A program made the translations under genes and the position numbers. Below, one piece after another: positions 62,835-64,000 of a stretch of 64,000 nt of DNA (the stretch's first letter is position 1; every line of letters starts with the position of its first letter). Under the pieces are notes generated by a model. It saw nothing but the letters and a program-made list of their open reading frames with translations. It was not told the origin of the DNA and did not search any database. This DNA is from Planctomycetota bacterium. Its GTDB lineage: Bacteria > Planctomycetota > J058. The stretch is from the NCBI GenBank assembly GCA_023954375.1, contig JAMLIC010000002.1, forward strand, positions 248,001-312,000, given 5' to 3'.

Positions 62835-63998
62835 ATGCCGAACCGTGCGCCCGACCCCGACGAGGGGAGCGACCTCGAGGAGCTGGAGGAGGACGACGAG
62901 GGCGCCTCCCTGGCGCGCCTCCGCGAGCTGGCCCGCGCCCCGGACGCGCCCGGCGCGCGCGACGAGCTCCTCTCCGCCCTCCAGGAGCCGTCCGAGGTCT
63001 GGCGGCTCACGGCGCTCCAGGGCCTCGCCCGGCGCGAGGCGCCGGCCGACCTCGCGCCCCTGGCGGCGTCGCTCCTGGGGGCCGCGTCCGACCCGTTCCT
63101 GCAGGCCGAGGCGCGGCTCGTCCTGGCGCGCGCCGGCGAGGCCGACGTCGTCGACCTCGCCCGCCGCGCCCTCGGGCGGCGCGGGCTCCCCGAGGCCTCC
63201 CGCTGGCCGGTCCGCCCCGCCCTCGCCCGGCGCGTGGGCCTCGGCTGGCCGCTGCGCCGCCTGGGGGCGCGCGCCCTCGGCCACGCCGGGCCGGCGGACG
63301 CCTCGATCGCCCGCGCGGCGCTGCGCGGGGTCCTGACCGACCCCGACTGGGCCGTCCGGGAGGCCGCGGCCGAGGCCCTCGGCGCCCTCGGCCCGGGCGA
63401 CGAGGACCGGCGCGCCCTCGAGGCCGCCCTGCGCGACCGCCGCGGCGCCGTGCGGCGGGCCGCCGCGCGCGCCCTGGGGCGCGACCCCGGCGCCCCGATC
63501 GAGGACGCCTGGGACGCCTGGCGCGCCGGGGGGGCCGAGCCCCACTACCGCTACCTCGGCGTCGGCGGGCGCCGCGACTACCGGGAGGACCTCGTCAAGG
63601 CGACGCGCGACGGGCCGGGCGCCAACTGGGCGCCGTTCGGCGTCGACCCCGAGGCCGACGACCCGCCCGACGACGTCGACCCGGCCCACCCGCTCGTGCG
63701 CGCGCTGGCGATCCCCCGCGACGATGCGCTCACCCGCGCGCGCGACCTCATTCATCACCCCGGCGTGGCCTGGCCCGTCGACCCGGTGTGGCCCGTCTGC
63801 TGCAACGACTACGCCGTCTTCCACGGTCACGCGCTCGAGCCGCTCCTGCCCCGCGGCGAGGACCTCGAGGACTGGTTCCTCGAGGCGCTCGAGCCCGACC
63901 TGCCGTTCCCGGAGGAGGGGCTCGACGAGCTGGAGGCGGAGACTTACGCGTTCAGGTGCGGGTTCTGCGGGTGGTGGTGGACGTCGTACCGGGAGTGA
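62835..63998 (+). CDS. HEAT-repeat protein
   Basis: The product is 387 residues. An acidic head (DPDEGSDLEELEEDDEG) is followed by HEAT repeats (EVWRLTALQGLARREAP, DPDWAVREAAAEALGALG, DRRGAVRRAAARALGRD). A C-terminal domain of different character has VWPVCCNDYAVFHG and a terminal CGFCGWWWTSY, so two Cys pairs could bind metal. ATG 62835 lies 9 nt after TAAGAC. Probably cytosolic; partner unknown. Confidence 0.75.
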   Translation: MPNRAPDPDEGSDLEELEEDDEGASLARLRELARAPDAPGARDELLSALQEPSEVWRLTALQGLARREAPADLAPLAASLLGAASDPFLQAEARLVLARAGEADVVDLARRALGRRGLPEASRWPVRPALARRVGLGWPLRRLGARALGHAGPADASIARAALRGVLTDPDWAVREAAAEALGALGPGDEDRRALEAALRDRRGAVRRAAARALGRDPGAPIEDAWDAWRAGGAEPHYRYLGVGGRRDYREDLVKATRDGPGANWAPFGVDPEADDPPDDVDPAHPLVRALAIPRDDALTRARDLIHHPGVAWPVDPVWPVCCNDYAVFHGHALEPLLPRGEDLEDWFLEALEPDLPFPEEGLDELEAETYAFRCGFCGWWWTSYRE

Positions 63999-64000
63999 CG

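Overview
The window is chromosomal DNA of very high G+C (about three quarters by eye), with long GC-rich open frames on both strands, many 4-nt GTGA/ATGA gene overlaps and frequent GTG starts. The gene content suggests a Gram-negative-type, environmentally complex bacterium of the Planctomycetota or Myxococcota kind. It includes tandem Ser/Thr kinases, an FHA protein, PQQ-like beta-propellers, HEAT-repeat proteins, a DUF885 peptidase, zinc-ribbon membrane proteins, an RHS protein, a MYXO-CTERM-like sorting tail and an RND pump. The phylum cannot be settled from this window.

Layout. 1-714: 5' part of psd (minus). 939-6718: two near-duplicate PilX-like genes; the first is in an operon with PilV- and PilW-like minor pilins. 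Both have a related leader carrying a GACAGTGTC palindrome. Between them lie a cluster of hairpins and a HEAT-like gene. 6774-13328: GNAT, alpha/beta hydrolase plus lipoprotein, RHS and FHA genes. 13412-18931: a two-kinase-domain Ser/Thr kinase whose last 3.5 kb changes frame repeatedly. 19034-27019: DUF885 peptidase, zinc-ribbon protein, an exported subtilase-PHP fusion and a coiled-coil protein. 27249-35795: TVP38, UdgX, then a tightly overlapping operon of RedB-like protein, hybrid histidine kinase and a REC-kinase-REC-HPt protein. 35796-45873: two beta-propeller proteins, pyrD, an SDR and several unknowns. 45952-48942: an S1-domain gene, a compositionally distinct patch next to tRNA-Met(CAT), and the tRNA. 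48978-58011: all minus, with lgt, DUF423, a probable selenoprotein and a CobN/DUF2149/ExbB-like/kelch operon. 58163-63998: RND adaptor and pump, then a HEAT protein.

The strongest discovery is at 49429-49776. This ArsC/Spx-like thioredoxin-fold protein has an in-frame TGA exactly where the first redox Cys of a CxxC motif belongs. Just downstream is a stem-loop with the apical sequence AGGUCU, the same as in the classical E. coli fdhF SECIS. Read as selenocysteine, this gives a normal-length 115-residue protein that overlaps the preceding DUF423 gene by 4 nt.

Other items of interest are the subtilase-PHP fusion, the phosphorelay pair in which the histidine kinase has a degenerate HPt while its partner kinase protein carries an intact one, and the periplasmic CobN-like chelatase operon. 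There are also gene remnants of a DnaE C-terminus, an AlkA N-terminus and an Rpn C-terminus, long intergenic inverted repeats, and recurrent promoters placed so close to start codons that leaderless transcripts are likely.
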